Origin: Streptomyces sp. TG1A-8
Lineage (GTDB): Bacteria; Actinomycetota; Actinomycetes; Streptomycetales; Streptomycetaceae
Direction of reading: 5' to 3'
NCBI RefSeq assembly: GCF_030499535.1
Contig: NZ_JASTLB010000001.1
Coordinates: forward strand, 2,356,001-2,420,000
DNA: 64,000 nt
A model generated the notes under the pieces. That model worked only from the letters and a program-made list of their open reading frames with translations. It did not search any database and had not been told where the DNA came from. Made by a program: the position numbers and the translations under genes. The stretch's first letter is position 1. The number at the start of each line of letters is the position of its first letter. Positions 40,497-48,965 of this stretch are shown piece by piece.

Positions 40497-40897
40497 ACCG
40501 TGAGGGTCGTCAGCCCGTCGGCCCGGGCGTAGAGCGCAAACCGGACGGAACTCCTGGGGCAACCGTCAGGCAACGAGACGAGGCACGACGCGGCAGGTGC
40601 GGTCGGCAACCAGCGGCCGACCGCACACGGCCGAGATGCGACGGACCGCCCTCGCCCGGCAGGCCGGGGGCTTCGGACCGGTCGCAGCGCGCTCTGTCAG
40701 CGCCTGCGGCGCAGGAGGGTGCGGGCCGGGACATCCGGCCTCAAGTGGGTTTCGGTGGATTCGAGTTGGCGTCGCCGGCCGTCCCTTGGGTGTGCCGTAA
40801 AAGTGTTTGTCATGTGCCCCGGTCGTCGGCAGAATCGTCGCGGTCCGACGGAGACCCCGTCGGCCGGGACGCTGCCTGGAGCAGCAGGGGGAGAACC
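40497..40897. other. Gene-free stretch before the secreted protein gene
   Basis: These 401 bases show no supported gene. The AT-richer part at about 40790-40815 (around GTAAAAGTGTTTGTCATG) is the likely promoter zone for the following gene. No copy of the tRNA-Arg 3' end was seen here. Confidence 0.4.
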
Positions 40898-41800
40898 ATG
40901 AAACTTCGCGTGCCCAAGTACGCTCTGGCCCGCGTGACCTCGGCGCTGGTGGGGCTCACGCTGGCCGCCGGGACGGTCGGGCTGACGGCGGGCTCCGCCC
41001 AGGCCCAGTCCGTGGGCTCGGGGTCGTTGAGCTTCAGCGGGGACGCCGGCGACTACATCAGCGGCGGTGGGTCCTACTCGTACTCCACCGACGCGCAGGA
41101 CGGTCTGACCGTGTCGGCGAACACCGACAACGGTGTCGTCTCCGTCTCCGTGACGGGGGCGAACGGCGACTGGTGGAGCCTGGACCTCGCGGCGCCGTCC
41201 GGGCAGGCCCTGCGGCCGGGTGCCTACACCGACGCCAACCGCTACCCGTTCAACGGGACGGGACCCGGACTGGACCTCAGCGGCAACGGACGCGGGTGCA
41301 ACACGCTGACCGGCTCGTTCACCGTCGACGACCTGGCGTTCGGGCCCAACGGGTACGTCCAGACGCTCGACGCCTCCTTCGAGCAGCACTGCGAGGGCGA
41401 TGCCGCCGCCGCGCGGGGCGAGGTCCACATCCACAACCCCGCCCCGCCGGAGCAACTCGATCTGGGGGTCGCCGTCGCGGTGAACGGCACGGCCGGCAGC
41501 CTGAACGGCAACGCGGCCGTCCGGGGAACGGTGACCTGCAACCAACCGGTGGACGTCACCGTGTCCGGCAACGTCACGCAGGTGAAGAAGAAGGTCCTCA
41601 TCCGCGGTCCGTTCTCCACCTCGGTGGCGTGCCGGCCGGGTGCGGAGGTCACGTGGACGGCACAGGCGGTCCCCACGGGGACCACGCCGTTCCAGAAGGG
41701 TGACGTCGAGGTGCAGGCGCAGGCCTCCGCCACGGACCCGAACTACGGGGGGACCGTGACGGCCGGTGAGACCACGGCCGTGCACCTCAGCAGGGACTGA
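40898..41800 (+). CDS. Secreted beta-rich protein of unknown function
   Basis: The 300-residue protein starts with a clear Sec signal peptide (KLRVPKYALARVTS, a hydrophobic core, then cleavage near AGSAQAQS). The mature part is rich in Gly, Ser, Thr and Val with alternating strands. It carries two cysteine pairs (GNGRGCNTLTG with EQHCEGD, and VTCNQPV with SVACRPG), probably disulfides. The GGGGGAG ribosome binding site decides the start. I do not recognise a catalytic family; a wall-associated or binding role is possible. A strong terminator follows. Confidence 0.8.
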   Translation: MKLRVPKYALARVTSALVGLTLAAGTVGLTAGSAQAQSVGSGSLSFSGDAGDYISGGGSYSYSTDAQDGLTVSANTDNGVVSVSVTGANGDWWSLDLAAPSGQALRPGAYTDANRYPFNGTGPGLDLSGNGRGCNTLTGSFTVDDLAFGPNGYVQTLDASFEQHCEGDAAAARGEVHIHNPAPPEQLDLGVAVAVNGTAGSLNGNAAVRGTVTCNQPVDVTVSGNVTQVKKKVLIRGPFSTSVACRPGAEVTWTAQAVPTGTTPFQKGDVEVQAQASATDPNYGGTVTAGETTAVHLSRD

Positions 41801-41827
41801 CGCGGGCCTCAGCTCGTCCGCGTTCCC

Positions 41828-41860
41828 GGCCCCGGTCGCGCACGGTGCGCGACCGGGGCC
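41828..41860 (+). terminator. Perfect 15-bp terminator hairpin
   Basis: The arms GGCCCCGGTCGCGCA and TGCGCGACCGGGGCC are perfectly complementary with a 3-base loop, 28 bases past the stop of the secreted protein gene. Confidence 0.8.
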
Positions 41861-41921
41861 GGAGTGCTGCCGGGGCCGGAGTGCTGCCGGGAGCGGTGCG
41901 TGGCCGGGAGCGGTGCGCGCG
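41854..41921. repeat. Four 17-bp tandem units
   Basis: Two identical units CGGGGCCGGAGTGCTGC (41854-41870, 41871-41887) are followed by two related units beginning CGGGAGCGGTGCG (41888-41904, 41905-41921). The array starts in the right arm of the terminator. The rest of the 311-base gap to the next gene shows nothing else. Confidence 0.75.
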
Positions 41922-42111
41922 GGGCCGGCCCTTCCCGCCGTGGGGCCGGGCATCCGTCCGGGGACGGCACGGTGCGGACCCGGCCGCCTCGGCGCCGACG
42001 GCCCGGCCCGCACCCCGTGGCCGGCGCGATGGCGTTCCCCGGCCCGCCACGGCTGATCACCGGCCTCATCCGCCGGCAATCACCCCGGGGTGAGCGGGTA
42101 TCCGCTCGGTC

Positions 42112-42873
42112 ATGCCGCGCCCCGAAGGTCCTTCCGTCAGCCCCGTCCACGACCGCGTCGGCACCACGACCCTGGTGCGCAGTGCGGGGACCGGGCGGGT
42201 CGACGGACCGGACGGCGCGCTGGTACTGGTGCCGGGACTGGGGGCGCCCGGGTACCTGCTGCGGACGCTGGAGCGATGTGCGCGGCGCGGGCCGGTGCGG
42301 GTGCTGGACGTCCCGGGTTTCGGCGATCCGGCCGGGCCCGCGTGCTCCGAGACCCTCGGGGCGCTGGCCGGCACCGTGGCACGGTGGCTGGTCACCGTGC
42401 CGCGCGCTCCGGTCGTGCTCGCCGGTCACTCGACCGGCGCCCAGGTGGCGCTGCACGCGGCCGTGCGGGTGCCCGAACGGGTACGGGCCCTGGTCCTGCT
42501 GGCCCCCACCTTTCCGCCCCGTCTGCGACGCACGGGTCCGCTCGTGTCGGCGTTCCTCCGTACCGCCGTCCGCGAGTCCCCCTCCGTGGTGCCGACCGTG
42601 CTGCCGTCCTACCTGAAGGCCGGGCCCCGGCGGCTGGTGAACTGCATCCGCTCGGCCCAGGCGGACGCGCCGGAGGACCTGCTGCCCGCGGTGACCTGCC
42701 CGGTCACGGTCGTGGCGGGAGAGGACGACGCGCTCTGCCCGCCGGAGTGGATCGACCTCCTCGCGCGCCGGGCCGGGCGGGGCCGTGCCCTGGTGGTGCC
42801 GGGCGCGCACTCGTTCCCCCACCGGTACCCGGCCCTGACCGCCCGGCTGCTGGCCGAGGCGGGGGAAGCCTGA
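42112..42873 (+). CDS. Alpha/beta hydrolase
   Basis: The 253-residue protein has the alpha/beta-hydrolase fold. LVLVPGLGAPGYLLR is the oxyanion-side loop and the nucleophile elbow is AGHSTGAQVAL (Ser). The acid is in VVAGEDDALCP and the catalytic His in VVPGAHSFPHRYP. There is no signal peptide, so it acts in the cytoplasm. Substrate is unknown; esterases and C-C hydrolases share this pattern. Confidence 0.9.
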   Translation: MPRPEGPSVSPVHDRVGTTTLVRSAGTGRVDGPDGALVLVPGLGAPGYLLRTLERCARRGPVRVLDVPGFGDPAGPACSETLGALAGTVARWLVTVPRAPVVLAGHSTGAQVALHAAVRVPERVRALVLLAPTFPPRLRRTGPLVSAFLRTAVRESPSVVPTVLPSYLKAGPRRLVNCIRSAQADAPEDLLPAVTCPVTVVAGEDDALCPPEWIDLLARRAGRGRALVVPGAHSFPHRYPALTARLLAEAGEA

Positions 42874-43008
42874 CGTCCGGGGCCACCCGTGGGCGGCCGG
42901 CGCTCACCGTGCTCCGGCCGTGCCCCGGCCGTTCGGTGGCCGTGCCCCGGCCGTTCGGTGACCGTTCGGTGGCTCGTGCGGCGCCGCCCGCGGCGGAGCG
43001 GAACATGG

Positions 43009-43719
43009 TCAGGTGGCGGTCGGTCCGCCCAGGATGTCGGTGGTGATGTCGGCCAGCGTCCGGCCCGTCCCGAACGCGCGGGCCCGCATCAGGGCGAGGG
43101 CGTCCTCGGTCGTCACCCCCTGCCGGGCGGCGAGCACGCCGATGGCGCGGAAGGTGTCGAACCAGTGGGCCCGGACGATCCCGGCGGGTTCCCAGTCGGG
43201 CGGCTCGTCTCCCGTGAGCAGTTTCGTGTGAACCCGGAACAGGGCCTCGGCCACCGCGTCCGCCACGTCCTGCCCCTGCTCCGCGACGTCCTCGGCCAGG
43301 GTGTGCGGGTGGCAGGCGAGGACGTCCAGTGATCCGAGGACGTAGTCGCCGAAGAAGAGGGGGAACGCGTATACGGACCTGACCTGCGGCAACTGCTCAC
43401 GCATGGTCGCGCCGAACAGCGGCCACGGTGTCGGCGCCCCGTGCAGGTCGCGAACCAGTACGGGCTCGCCCGTGGCCGCGGCACTGATGCACGGGCCTTC
43501 GAGCACGGTGAACTGGATCTGTTCGAGCCGCAGTGCCGTGGCGTCCGAGGCGGCCAGCAACTGGCGCGACGGCGTGTCGGTGAGCAGCGCCAACGTCACC
43601 CCGTCCGCTCCGAGGGCCTCGCGCACCGCTGCGCACAGGTGCCGCGGGAGCTGTGCGGGCGCCGTCCCGGACACGGCCTGCGCCACCGTCCGTGCCGCAC
43701 GGTGCTCGTCGGCCGTCAC
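43009..43719 (-). CDS. GAF-ANTAR regulator
   Basis: The 236-residue protein has a GAF sensor domain (about 20-155: ADGVTLALLTD, FTVLEGPCISAAATGEPVLV, VYAFPLFFGDYVLGSLDVL). A C-terminal ANTAR RNA-binding domain follows (about 180-228: FRAIGVLAARQGVTTEDALALM, then RTLADITTDIL). ANTAR proteins act on nascent transcripts to prevent termination, triggered by ligand or phosphorylation. The gene is monocistronic; targets are unknown. Confidence 0.92.
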   Translation of the reverse strand: MTADEHRAARTVAQAVSGTAPAQLPRHLCAAVREALGADGVTLALLTDTPSRQLLAASDATALRLEQIQFTVLEGPCISAAATGEPVLVRDLHGAPTPWPLFGATMREQLPQVRSVYAFPLFFGDYVLGSLDVLACHPHTLAEDVAEQGQDVADAVAEALFRVHTKLLTGDEPPDWEPAGIVRAHWFDTFRAIGVLAARQGVTTEDALALMRARAFGTGRTLADITTDILGGPTAT

Positions 43720-43832
43720 GCGGCCCTCCTGCGCGTCGTGCCGCCGGGCGGGGCCGGCGGACGGACGGGCCCGGGCGCCGTCGGCGTGGAGGGCGCGCCC
43801 GCGGAGCGTGGGAACGGCATCGATCCCACCCC

Positions 43833-43925
43833 TCAGCGGTTCAGCAGCAGGATGAGGAGGCCGGTCGCCACCGCGCTGATGAGGAGCGAGCCGAGACAGC
43901 CGATGCGATTGCTGAAGAAGAACAT
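43833..43925 (-). CDS. 30-residue membrane miniprotein
   Basis: The ATG at 43925 is preceded by GAGGAGGGGGG at a suitable distance. The product starts MFFFSNRIGCLGSLLISAVA, then has a short leucine-rich stretch and ends LNR. It is almost one transmembrane helix with a basic N-terminal turn. It sits 107 bases upstream of the GAF-ANTAR gene, same strand, and is convergent to nothing. I recall similar MFF-N-RIGCLGS miniproteins in Streptomyces; function unknown. Confidence 0.68.
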   Translation of the reverse strand: MFFFSNRIGCLGSLLISAVATGLLILLLNR

Positions 43926-44016
43926 GCCCCCCGGTTACCCCCCTCCTCGCCGTCCGATCACCTGACCGGAGGGGAAGGGGGAACGGGCTGTGCCGACGCC
44001 CCGGCGGACGGACCCG

Positions 44017-44090
44017 CCCGGTGGTTCACCCGGTGCTCCACCCGGTGGTTCGTCCGGTGGCTCACCCGGTGCTCCACCCGGTGGCTCGCC
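44017..44090. repeat. 12-bp tandem repeats after ku
   Basis: Six copies of a 12-bp unit (CCCGGTGGTTCA / CCCGGTGCTCCA and variants) lie at 12-base spacing directly downstream of the Ku stop. They are in the 3' flank, not the coding region. Confidence 0.85.
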
Positions 44091-44096
44091 CAGGCG

Positions 44097-45218
44097 TCAC
44101 GCCGAGCGTTTGCGGGACGTCGTCTTCTTCGCCGTGTCCTTGGCCGCCGCGTTCTTGGCCGCCACGTTCCTCGCCGCCGTGTTCTTCGCGGCCGTCGTCT
44201 TCCTCGCGGTGGACGCGGTGGGCTTCGCCGTGTTCCCGGCCGTGGATCTGGCTGTCGTCTTCGCCGCCGCCTTCCTCACGCTCTGGGCGGACTTGGCCGT
44301 CGACTTCTTCGGGGCCGCCGCCCTCCTGGCGGCGGCCGTCTTCTTCGTCGCGGAGGCCGACTTCCTGCCGCCCGTCTCCTTGGGGGTGGCGCGGCCCCTG
44401 CGGAGGGGGGTCACCTCGGCCTCCCCGGCCGGTTCCTCGCCGCGGGACGCGCGGACCGCGCGCACGCTGTTCTCCAGGGCCGCCATCAGGTCGAGCACGT
44501 TGTCGCTGGGGGCGGGGGGTTCGGGCAGGTCGTCGCCGGCCGTCTTCGCCGCGATGACCTCCTCCAGCGCCTCGCGGTACTCGTCGTGCAGGTCCTTCAG
44601 GTCGACCTCGCCGAGGGTGTCCATCAGGACGCCCGCGAGGTCGAGTTCCTGGTCACGGACGGTGGCGTTCACGGTCGGGGCCACTCCTTCGGGTGCCCGT
44701 ACCTCATCGGGCCACAGCAGCCCGTGCATGGCGATCGCGTCACCGACCACGCGCAGCATGCCGAGCCGCTCCCGGCCGCGCAGCGCGTACTTGGCGATGG
44801 CGACCTTGTTGCTGCGCTTGAGGGCCTCGCGCAGGAGGATGTACGGCTGGGCGGCCAGGGCCCCCCTGACCGCCAGGTAGTAGGACGCGCCCATCTGGAG
44901 CGGGTCGATCCGGTCGGCCGGCACGAAGGCGACGATCTCGATCGCGCGGGTCGTGGGGATGGGCAGGTGGGCCAGGTCGTCGTCGGTGATCGGGATCATC
45001 GTGCCGTTGGCGTCCTCGTACGCCTTGCCGATCTCCGCCTGGGTGACCTCGCGCTCCTCCAGTTCGCACACCCTTCGGTAGCGGATGCGGCCGTTGTCCT
45101 CGGTGTGGACCTGGTGGAAGGAGATCGAGTGGCTCTCGGTGGCGTTCACCAGCTTGATCGGGATGCTGATGAGACCGAAGGAGACGGCCCCGTTCCATAT
45201 GGATCGCACGCGCGGCAC
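44097..45218 (-). CDS. ku: Non-homologous end joining protein Ku
   Basis: Bacterial Ku binds DNA ends as a homodimer and recruits LigD. The 373 residues have the Ku core at about 1-255 (RSIWNGAVSFGLISIPIKLV, then VHTEDNGRIRYRRVCE). A long low-complexity tail of about 85 residues follows, made of Lys, Ala and Thr (KNTAARN, VAAKNAAAKD), as in Streptomyces Ku proteins with extra DNA-binding tails. The GTG start at 45218 lies after GGGAAGGG. No ligD is in the window. Confidence 0.95.
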   Translation of the reverse strand: MPRVRSIWNGAVSFGLISIPIKLVNATESHSISFHQVHTEDNGRIRYRRVCELEEREVTQAEIGKAYEDANGTMIPITDDDLAHLPIPTTRAIEIVAFVPADRIDPLQMGASYYLAVRGALAAQPYILLREALKRSNKVAIAKYALRGRERLGMLRVVGDAIAMHGLLWPDEVRAPEGVAPTVNATVRDQELDLAGVLMDTLGEVDLKDLHDEYREALEEVIAAKTAGDDLPEPPAPSDNVLDLMAALENSVRAVRASRGEEPAGEAEVTPLRRGRATPKETGGRKSASATKKTAAARRAAAPKKSTAKSAQSVRKAAAKTTARSTAGNTAKPTASTARKTTAAKNTAARNVAAKNAAAKDTAKKTTSRKRSA

Positions 45219-45231
45219 CCTTCCTTCCCGC

Positions 45232-45276
45232 TCCTGACGTCAGGACGGCCTTTTGCCGAGATTGTCATCTTATGAC
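45232..45276. promoter_or_regulatory. Palindromes upstream of ku
   Basis: A perfect 14-bp palindrome TCCTGACGTCAGGA (45232-45245) and GTCATCTTATGAC (45264-45276, 5-bp arms around CTT) lie 14-58 bases upstream of the Ku start. They look like operator sites in the promoter or leader. The remainder of the 385-base gap up to the NERD gene stop (45219-45603) shows no gene. Confidence 0.5.
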
Positions 45277-45603
45277 GCCTGTCACATGGACGGAGGGCCG
45301 AAGGGGCTGCACCTGCCGACGGCCGGGCCGGGGGGACACCTGCCCCCGCCCGCCCGCGCCTGTCTCCGCCTGTCCGCGCCGCCGCCCCGTGGGGCTTCAC
45401 CGCCGTCCGTGGCCGTCCGCCCCTCCTCCCTGCCGCCCGGCCGTCCGGCCGTCCGGCCGTCCGGCCGCGGGGCCTACGGGTCCGTGCGGACCTCCGCCGC
45501 CGCACACCCGGCGGGTACCGGAGTGCCGGAATACGGGAGCACCGGAGTGCCCGAACACCCGGGTACCGGCCCGGCCGGCGCCTCCGCCGGTCAACCGGCC
45601 GAA

Positions 45604-46407
45604 CTACACCCTCCCCCACGTGTTCCGGTCCCGGGCCATCGCGTGGAGGGCTTCCACGTCCGCCGGCTTCAGGACCCCGCCCAGGCGGGCCAGGGCCGGC
45701 AGCGCGGAGTCCCGCAGGACGCGGACCGCGCGGGGCGCGGCGGCGACGGTCACGTCGGAGGGGTCGGCCAGCGCCAGGACCGGGTGGACCTCGGCCGTCA
45801 GGGCGTAGGAGGCGCGGTCGGCGTCGGCGCGCAGGCGGCGCAGCAGCGGCTCGGCCGCGCGGCGCCCCAGGGTCACCACGGGGTCGGCCACCAGGACCCG
45901 CTGCTTGCGCGCGTACAGGGCGTGGACGGCGAACAGTCCGCCGGGGCCGATCAGCAGGTGGTGGATGCGGTCGCCGCCGGGCAGCGGGACCGAGTGCAGG
46001 GTGTGCCAGCCGGCGCCCTCCAGCCGGTCCAGGGCCTCGCCGACGGTCTGCTCGGCACTGAGGGCGCGCCGGCGCGGGTCGGGGCGGAGCCTGCGGACGG
46101 GGGCGGGGTCCCGGTCGAGGGCGACGAGCAGGGCCTCGCCGGGGCGGTTGGGCGCGAGGTCGTCGTCCGGGTGCAGGGTGAGCCGGGCCAGTTCCGCGGG
46201 GGTCGGGACCGGGGGCGGACCGACGGTCACCGAGCCGGCCAGGAAGGGGCCCAGGGCGTCCAGTACGGCCTTCCTGTGGGCCTCGCCGAGCAGGTTGATC
46301 CGGCCGGTCCCACGGTCGTACCAGGCGATGGTGGCTCCATCGCGACCGCAGACGTACAGCCGTTCGCTCCCGTGCCGCCAGGCCGGCACCACGCGCAGTC
46401 CGCTCAT
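45604..46407 (-). CDS. NERD-domain protein
   Basis: The 267-residue protein has a nuclease-related NERD core at about 115-215: AEQTVGEALDRLEGAGWHTLHSV, then GGDRIHHLLIGPGGLFAVHAL, then the QRVLVADPVV strand. The N-terminus has a conserved WRHGSERLYVC-type segment. NERD proteins are predicted Mg2+-dependent nucleases; the D-x-H-L and G-x-F-V positions are present, and the Lys of the active site (ARKQRV) is plausible. Its neighbour is the Ku gene, same strand, 385 bases apart; a DNA-end role is a guess. Confidence 0.82.
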   Translation of the reverse strand: MSGLRVVPAWRHGSERLYVCGRDGATIAWYDRGTGRINLLGEAHRKAVLDALGPFLAGSVTVGPPPVPTPAELARLTLHPDDDLAPNRPGEALLVALDRDPAPVRRLRPDPRRRALSAEQTVGEALDRLEGAGWHTLHSVPLPGGDRIHHLLIGPGGLFAVHALYARKQRVLVADPVVTLGRRAAEPLLRRLRADADRASYALTAEVHPVLALADPSDVTVAAAPRAVRVLRDSALPALARLGGVLKPADVEALHAMARDRNTWGRV

Positions 46408-46708
46408 ACGCCATCACCCCTCATCCATGGGAACAGGCGGGCGCTCGCGGGGCAAGAAGTCGAGGGCCGGGCGCCCCCCGGCCCTCAGCGCGCCCGGCGG
46501 CGGGCGCGGGAACGGTCGCGCTCCGGGGCGCGCGAAAGCCGTGGCGGCGGTCCGCGCCTCCGGTCGCCCGCGCGGCGGCCCGGGCCCCGCGGCGACGGCT
46601 CGGCCCTCCGCCTGCGCGTGCACCCGCCCGGGAGGTGCCGGAGGAGGACCCGCCGCGGCCGGCCGTCCACGCCGGCCGGGCCCGCGACGGACCCGGCCGG
46701 CGACCGCG

Positions 46709-46824
46709 CACCACACGGACCACGGAGCCCGTGCAGACCACACGGGCCACACGAGCCACACGGGCCACCTGGATCGCACGAATCACACAGAGCCCACCGA
46801 CCACACGGACCACACAGGGCCTGC
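46709..46824. repeat. 9-bp periodic minisatellite upstream of the SH3-like gene
   Basis: About 12 units of period 9 (GACCACACG, GGCCACACG, AGCCACACG and variants) lie in the 628-base gap at 46408-47035. One frame would read as His-Thr repeats. A GCCACC trinucleotide-like run follows at about 46868-46925. No gene is supported in the gap. Confidence 0.8.
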
Positions 46825-47035
46825 GTGACCCCGGCCCGCTGGAGACCGCGCCGTGACGGTCACCGACATCGCCACCGCCGCCACCGCCGCCACCGCCGCC
46901 ATCACCACCACCGCCACCACCGCCGCTCCGATCACCGGCCGGGGCACCCCGTTCGCCGCGCCGGGAGGGCGCAGCCCGGCCACCGCTCCTAATGTGGCGA
47001 ACAGTCGGCTTCGCCCCGCTTCCCGGAGGTGCTCC

Positions 47036-47554
47036 ATGTCCCTGCGCTCCACCCCCACCCGGCCGTTGGCCCGGGACCTCGCCCGGCACCTCGTCCGCGG
47101 CCTCGCCCTCGCGGCCGCGACGGGCGCCCTGGCCGGCACCGTCACGGTCGCTCCCGCCACGGCCGGCGACCTCCGGCGCGACGGCGGTCCGGGCGTGGAC
47201 CGCCAGGACCGCAACGCGCGGGACGGCGGCGGGCAGGACGGCGGCGGACGGGCCGAAGGGGCCGGTGACCCGGGCGGCCGGGACGAGGGCTTCGACGGCC
47301 GGGGGGACCGGGACCCGCGGCGCTACCGGGGTGTCGTCACGGCCAAGGGCGGCATGTGGCTGCACGACCGGCCGGACCGGGGCGGCCGGCGGGTGCGGGT
47401 CGCCCGGGAGGGCGAGACGGTCTCGATCTACTGCAAGACCCGGGGCGTGGCCGTGGACGGCAACTCCCTGTGGTACCTGCTGACGGACGGCACCTGGGCG
47501 TGGGGCTCGGCCCGCTACATCGACAACGTCGGGCCCGCGCCACGCTGGTGCTGA
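47036..47554 (+). CDS. Secreted SH3-like protein
   Basis: The 172-residue protein has a signal peptide (basic start, hydrophobic ALAAATGALAGTVTVAP, cleavage near ATAG). A disordered Gly/Arg/Asp linker of about 50 residues follows. The C-terminal domain resembles bacterial SH3 (YRGVVTAKGGMWLHDRPD, then EGETVSIYCKTRG, then WYLLTDGTWAWGSARYI). Such domains usually bind the cell wall. GGAGG precedes the ATG. It is upstream of the FtsW/RodA-PBP pair by 50 bases and may be co-expressed. Confidence 0.82.
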   Translation: MSLRSTPTRPLARDLARHLVRGLALAAATGALAGTVTVAPATAGDLRRDGGPGVDRQDRNARDGGGQDGGGRAEGAGDPGGRDEGFDGRGDRDPRRYRGVVTAKGGMWLHDRPDRGGRRVRVAREGETVSIYCKTRGVAVDGNSLWYLLTDGTWAWGSARYIDNVGPAPRWC

Positions 47555-47603
47555 CCGCGGGACCTGCGACGCGGGACGCGTCCCTTTTGGATAGGTTCCG
47601 GAC

Positions 47604-48965
47604 ATGACCAAGGCCGGAAGCGTCATGCCGGTGACGCGGGCACCCGTGCCCGTCGTCCCCCTCCCCCGGCGCCGTGGCGTCGAACTCGCCCTGATCGTGC
47701 TGGCCGTCCTGCTCTCCGTCTACGGCTACTGCGCCGTGGGGCTGGCCGTGACCGGCGCCGTCCCGCCCGGCGCCGCCGGTTACGGCGCCGGGCTCGGCGT
47801 GCTCGCCCTGCTCGCGCATGTCGCGGTCCGCCTGCGGGCGCCGTGCGCCGACCCCCTGCCGCTGCCCATCGGCGTGCTGCTCAACGGGCTGGGCCTGGTG
47901 CTGATCCACCGGCTCGACCTGGAGACCCCGGGCGACCTGGCGGCCCCCACCCAGCTGGTGTGGTCCGCCCTGGGCGTGAGCCTGTTCACCGTGATCGTCC
48001 TGCTGCTGCGCGACCACCGGGTGCTGCAGCGCTACTCGTACGTCTGCGTGGCCGCGGCACTGGTCCTGCTGCTGCTGCCGATCCTCTTCCCCGCGGTCAA
48101 CGGCGCCCGCATCTGGGTCCGGATCGCCGGGTTCTCCATCCAGCCCGGCGAGTTCGCCAAGGTGCTGCTCGCGGTGTTCTTCGCCGCCTACCTGGCCGCC
48201 AACCGCAACGCGCTGGCCTGCGCGGGCCGCCGGCTGTGGCGGCTGCGGTTCCCGACCGGACGGGTGCTCGGCCCGATCGTGACGATCTGGCTGCTGAGCG
48301 TCGGGGTCCTGGTCCTGGAGCGTGACCTCGGCACCTCGCTGCTCTTCTTCGGCCTGTTCGTCGTCCTGCTGTACGTCGCGACGGGCCGCACCGGCTGGAT
48401 CGCGGTCGGCCTGCTGCTCGCCGCGTTCGGCGCGGTCGCGGTCGGTCGGCTGGAGCCGCACGTCAACGGCCGGATCGAGGACTGGCTGCACCCGTTCGCC
48501 ACGATCGAGGCGGGGCAGGGCCCCAACCAGGTCGCGCAGTCCCTGTTCGCGTTCGCGGCGGGCGGGATCCTCGGCACCGGTCTCGGACTCGGCCACTCCG
48601 TCCTCATCGGCTTCGCCGCCAAGTCCGACTTCATCCTGGCGACGGCGGGCGAGGAGCTGGGCCTCGCCGGACTCGCGGCGGTCTTCCTGCTCTACGCCCT
48701 GCTCGTGGAGCGCGGCTACCGGGCGGGCCTGGCGCTGCGCGAGCCGTTCGGCCGGCTGCTGGCGGTCGGTCTCGCCTCGATCCTGGCGATGCAGGTGTTC
48801 GTGGTCGCGGGCGGGGTCACCGGGCTGATCCCGCTGACCGGCATGGCGATGCCGTTCCTGGCCAGGGGCGGCTCCTCGGTCGTCACCAACTGGGCCATCG
48901 TGGCGCTGCTGGTCCGGGTGAGCGACTCGGCCCGCGGCCGGTACGACGGGCAGGAGGCCCCGTGA
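47604..48965 (+). CDS. FtsW/RodA/SpoVE-family glycosyltransferase
   Basis: SEDS proteins polymerise peptidoglycan glycan strands with a class B PBP. The 453-residue membrane protein has about ten helices. Family motifs are NGARIWVRIAGFSIQPGEFAK, the ERDLGTSLL segment, and the late LTGMAMPFLARGGSS loop. Its stop overlaps the GTG of the PBP gene by four bases, which gives coupled translation of the pair. It is one of several SEDS paralogues expected in Streptomyces. Confidence 0.95.
   Translation: MTKAGSVMPVTRAPVPVVPLPRRRGVELALIVLAVLLSVYGYCAVGLAVTGAVPPGAAGYGAGLGVLALLAHVAVRLRAPCADPLPLPIGVLLNGLGLVLIHRLDLETPGDLAAPTQLVWSALGVSLFTVIVLLLRDHRVLQRYSYVCVAAALVLLLLPILFPAVNGARIWVRIAGFSIQPGEFAKVLLAVFFAAYLAANRNALACAGRRLWRLRFPTGRVLGPIVTIWLLSVGVLVLERDLGTSLLFFGLFVVLLYVATGRTGWIAVGLLLAAFGAVAVGRLEPHVNGRIEDWLHPFATIEAGQGPNQVAQSLFAFAAGGILGTGLGLGHSVLIGFAAKSDFILATAGEELGLAGLAAVFLLYALLVERGYRAGLALREPFGRLLAVGLASILAMQVFVVAGGVTGLIPLTGMAMPFLARGGSSVVTNWAIVALLVRVSDSARGRYDGQEAP

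Noticed and set aside
35639..40897. Direct repeat of the tRNA-Arg 3' end as an attachment site
   Set aside because: I looked for CCTGCCGGGGGC downstream and found only weak partial matches such as CCTGCCGGGC near 38360, which is too short.
44017..44090. Possible CRISPR-like repeats
   Set aside because: The units are 12 bp without spacers, so it is a simple tandem repeat. The same holds for 25208-25264.
46853..47035. Upstream extension of the SH3-like protein by 61 codons
   Set aside because: It covers the Ala/Thr trinucleotide run with no signal peptide at its start. The ATG at 47036 has GGAGG and opens a proper signal peptide.
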